IMG/VR virus record: IMGVR_UViG_3300020406_000022
Coordinates: 1 to 26,929 of that record
DNA length: 26,929 bases
Direction: 5' to 3' (one strand)
Origin: a virus
In this document: positions 25,735 to 26,929 of the stretch, piece after piece
Layout: every line of letters starts with the position of its first letter
Position numbering within the stretch: position 1 is the first letter of the stretch
Made by a program: the position numbers and the translations under genes
The notes under the pieces: model-generated
Told to the model about the DNA's origin: nothing
Seen by the model: only the letters and a program-made list of their open reading frames with translations
The model's database searches: none

Positions 25735-26135
25735 TATCTTACTGCTTGTAATATGAATGAGAAGTCTTGGGTTGGAAACTCTTGACCTATAATATCAAAT
25801 AATACATTTACCTCAAACTCATTTTGATCTGGTCTAGGTATAACATTCACTTGTAAATTATCAACTCTAGGTTCAAAGTTTTCAATTGTGGTGATAATTT
25901 CTCTTTCTATGACGGATGCTGTACCAAAATCTACAAATCCAAAGAGACTATCACGAACTTGCGAACCTAAAATAGAATTAAAAAACCTTTCTGTCGGTAT
26001 TGTTTGCACCAAATTACGCACAGACCTCTTAATTGCGTTTTCATTTCGCAATGTAGTGATGTCTTTTGTAACTGGATGTGGTTTAAATGACAAATTTATG
26101 TCTTTAAACCCTCTAGATATGCGAGTTACCGCCAT
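25734..26135 (-). CDS. 25: Baseplate wedge subunit gp25
   Basis: This is the homologue of T4 gp25, the small wedge-core protein that contacts the sheath-initiating side of the baseplate and is part of the gp25/lysozyme-like W family. The length of 133 residues nearly equals the 132 of T4. Visible hallmarks are the N-terminal 'GFKDINLSF' strand, 'NAIKRSVRNLV' (residues 33-43), 'LFGFVDFG' (64-71), and the conserved EPR motif at 88-90, which in T4 joins gp25 to the wedge core. The ATG is 17 bases after a TATAAATA late promoter, and an A7-G tract ends 7 bases before the ATG. It is the first gene of the baseplate unit. Despite the family name, no lysozyme active site is expected or seen. Confidence 0.93.
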   Translation of the reverse strand: MAVTRISRGFKDINLSFKPHPVTKDITTLRNENAIKRSVRNLVQTIPTERFFNSILGSQVRDSLFGFVDFGTASVIEREIITTIENFEPRVDNLQVNVIPRPDQNEFEVNVLFDIIGQEFPTQDFSFILQAVR

Positions 26136-26152
26136 TTATAGTCTTTTTTTAT

Positions 26153-26160
26153 TATTTATA
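26153..26160 (-). promoter_or_regulatory. T4-type late promoter before gp25
   Basis: The minus strand reads GGTATAAATAAT, then seven A, G and seven bases before the gp25 ATG. The TATAAATA core is the T4-family late promoter element. It begins directly after the speD stop codon (26164-26162), so it separates the metabolic gene from the baseplate unit and should start the gp25-gp6-giant gene transcript late in infection. The untranslated leader would be only about 10 bases. Confidence 0.75.
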
Positions 26161-26161
26161 C

Positions 26162-26512
26162 CTATCTTGCGAAGTCTTTCATTATATAGTCATCAGAATC
26201 GAAATATTCAAGCACCCACCATGCCACACATCGTGGATTTTTTGCTCCACAAGTAAAAATATCAAAAGCCACACACCCTTTTTCAGGCCATGTGTGACAT
26301 GAGAGGTGACTTTCACCTAAAGTTAAGGTACAAGTCACTCCATATGGGTCAAATTGATGTGTATATGCGTTAAGAACCTTGACACCTTCAATTTTACAAG
26401 CATCAATACATACTTGTTCAATCTTTTTTGCATCATTTAACTTTTCAAAAGGTACATTATACACTTCAACAAGTAAATGAGTACCCATATGGGCATTTTT
26501 CACAGTTTTCAT
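26162..26512 (-). CDS. speD: S-adenosylmethionine decarboxylase proenzyme
   Basis: SpeD removes the carboxyl group of S-adenosylmethionine, giving the aminopropyl donor for spermidine synthesis. The enzyme is made as a proenzyme that cuts itself between Glu and Ser; the Ser becomes the pyruvoyl cofactor. Here the site is E67-S68 in 'GESHLSCHTWPEKG', with His73 as the processing residue and Cys88 ('DIFTCG') as the catalytic acid. This matches S63, H68 and C83 of the Thermotoga enzyme in spacing. The length of 116 is typical of the short bacterial class. Starting at M1 leaves nine residues before the conserved G-x-HLL block; starting at Met9 would leave none, so M1 is preferred. No clear ribosome site is visible. 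It is a known cyanophage auxiliary metabolic gene. All key residues are intact, so it should be active. Confidence 0.93.
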   Translation of the reverse strand: MKTVKNAHMGTHLLVEVYNVPFEKLNDAKKIEQVCIDACKIEGVKVLNAYTHQFDPYGVTCTLTLGESHLSCHTWPEKGCVAFDIFTCGAKNPRCVAWWVLEYFDSDDYIMKDFAR

Positions 26513-26563
26513 CCGAATGTATGTATGTTATAGGATTTACGAACAGGTGGATATAGTGTTTTT

Positions 26564-26692
26564 TTAGGTTTTTTGGTTACTGCTATGTAAATTTTCAATA
26601 ATTTTTGTGTTTTCATTAATTTTTGGATATTCGCTTATTAAAATTTTGCCACTTTTGACAAATTCTTGACTTTTATCAACTTTTACGACCAT
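26564..26692 (-). CDS. Possible small protein (42 aa) upstream of speD
   Basis: A short frame runs from ATG at 26692 to TAA at 26566-26564 and encodes 42 residues, starting MVVKVDKSQEFVKSGKILIS and ending NLHSSNQKT. A GAGG ribosome site lies 5 bases before the ATG (26698-26701), which is better placed than the site of speD. The frame fills most of the gap between the upstream gene (stop at 26715) and speD (start at 26512). The product is hydrophilic and rich in Lys, Asn, Ile and Ser. It has no membrane segment and matches no family I know. A gene is supported by the ribosome site and the tight fit; chance in AT-rich DNA remains possible. The 51 bases between its stop and speD show no clear terminator. 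Confidence 0.5.
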   Translation of the reverse strand: MVVKVDKSQEFVKSGKILISEYPKINENTKIIENLHSSNQKT

Positions 26693-26711
26693 TTGTACCT
26701 CTTTTTAAATA

Positions 26712-26719
26712 TATTTATC
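26712..26719 (-). promoter_or_regulatory. Weak late-promoter-like site before the 42-residue gene
   Basis: The minus strand reads GATAAATA, one mismatch from the TATAAATA late element, 19 bases before the ATG at 26692 and overlapping the stop codon of the upstream gene. The spacing is like that at gp25 and gp8. The first T is normally well conserved, so this is a weak call. Confidence 0.25.
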
Positions 26720-26929
26720 CTAACTCTGGGTCATTTTTGCGTTCTTTTGATGTTTTCCAGAAATAATTGTCCTCTGAACCCAATCCATCACGATCATGAC
26801 CATTCTCAACCTGATAGTAAACTGTTGATACCTTAAAATCAGGCATTTTTGGATTTTCTGGAGTGATACTGTTATCATAAATCCTCATTCTGTTGTTTGG
26901 ATAGAGACAAAACTGTCCATTATCCAATT
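26715..26929 (-). CDS. Partial protein of unknown function (C-terminal 71 codons)
   Basis: The frame enters from the right edge and ends with TAA at 26717-26715. The visible part reads LDNGQFCLYPNNRMRIYDNS and continues through 'VSTVYYQVENGHDRDG' to 'KNDPELG'. It is soluble, rich in Asn, Asp and aromatic residues, and has no membrane segment or recognisable catalytic motif. The TTG at 26927-26925 should not be taken as the start, because the frame is still open at the edge. It is on the same strand as speD and 22 bases upstream of the possible small gene, so it may share a transcript with them. I do not recognise the family. Confidence 0.65.
   Translation of the reverse strand, partial: LDNGQFCLYPNNRMRIYDNSITPENPKMPDFKVSTVYYQVENGHDRDGLGSEDNYFWKTSKERKNDPELG

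Noticed and set aside
26486-26488. Met9 as the start of SpeD
   Set aside because: That start would remove all residues before the conserved G-x-HLL strand, whereas relatives keep several residues there. No better ribosome site supports it.
26513-26563. A sigma-70 promoter or terminator directly before speD
   Set aside because: There are TATA-like stretches, but no convincing -35/-10 pair, late TATAAATA element or hairpin with a T run could be read.
26925-26927. TTG as the start codon of the right-edge gene
   Set aside because: The frame is still open at the edge of the window, no ribosome site can be assessed, and the protein seems to begin mid-domain. It is better treated as a partial gene.
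1-26929. tRNA genes, integrase or attachment sites, insertion sequences, CRISPR arrays
   Set aside because: The window is almost wholly coding on one strand, and the few gaps are too short (at most about 200 bases). None showed cloverleaf, inverted-repeat or spacer-repeat structure by eye.

Overview
The window looks like part of the genome of a T4-like marine myovirus, most likely a cyanophage of Prochlorococcus or Synechococcus. The evidence is an AT-rich sequence, every supported gene on the minus strand and tightly packed, clear homologues of T4 baseplate wedge proteins gp25, gp6 and gp8, T4-type late promoters (TATAAATA), and a polyamine gene, speD, of the kind cyanophages carry as an auxiliary metabolic gene. 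The host is inferred. No integrase, insertion sequence, tRNA, rRNA or CRISPR array was seen.

Reading in the direction of transcription (right to left): the right edge holds the 3' end of an unrecognised gene (26929-26715), a possible 42-codon gene (26692-26564), and speD (26512-26162). A late promoter directly after the speD stop opens the baseplate cluster: gp25 (26135-25734), gp6 (25734-23836), and a giant 4114-residue protein (23834-11490) in the position that gp7 occupies in T4. A second late promoter precedes gp8 (11453-9894), followed by a 2390-residue DUF4815-type structural protein (9890-2718) and a 66-residue coiled-coil protein (2721-2521). A third late promoter starts a group of small and fibre-like structural genes: 114 residues (2467-2123), 75 residues (2123-1896), 558 residues (1895-219), and the start of a coiled-coil protein that leaves the window (211-1). 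A fourth promoter-like motif lies inside the end of gp6, just ahead of the giant gene. Genes are separated by 0-50 bases or overlap by 1-4 bases, and no convincing intrinsic terminator was seen between them.

Together the genes should build the baseplate wedge and the host-contacting parts around it. gp25 and gp6 form the wedge core, and gp8 and the giant protein the outer wedge. The 2390-residue protein and the small downstream genes probably supply peripheral baseplate or fibre parts. SpeD would make decarboxylated S-adenosylmethionine for spermidine synthesis during infection.

The most interesting content is inside the two giant proteins. They are mosaics of recurring beta-rich modules, some shared with gp8, and the 4114-residue protein contains a YHYH-like segment. 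A small unannotated gene between speD and its upstream neighbour, and a common leader layout at gp25 and gp8, also deserve attention.
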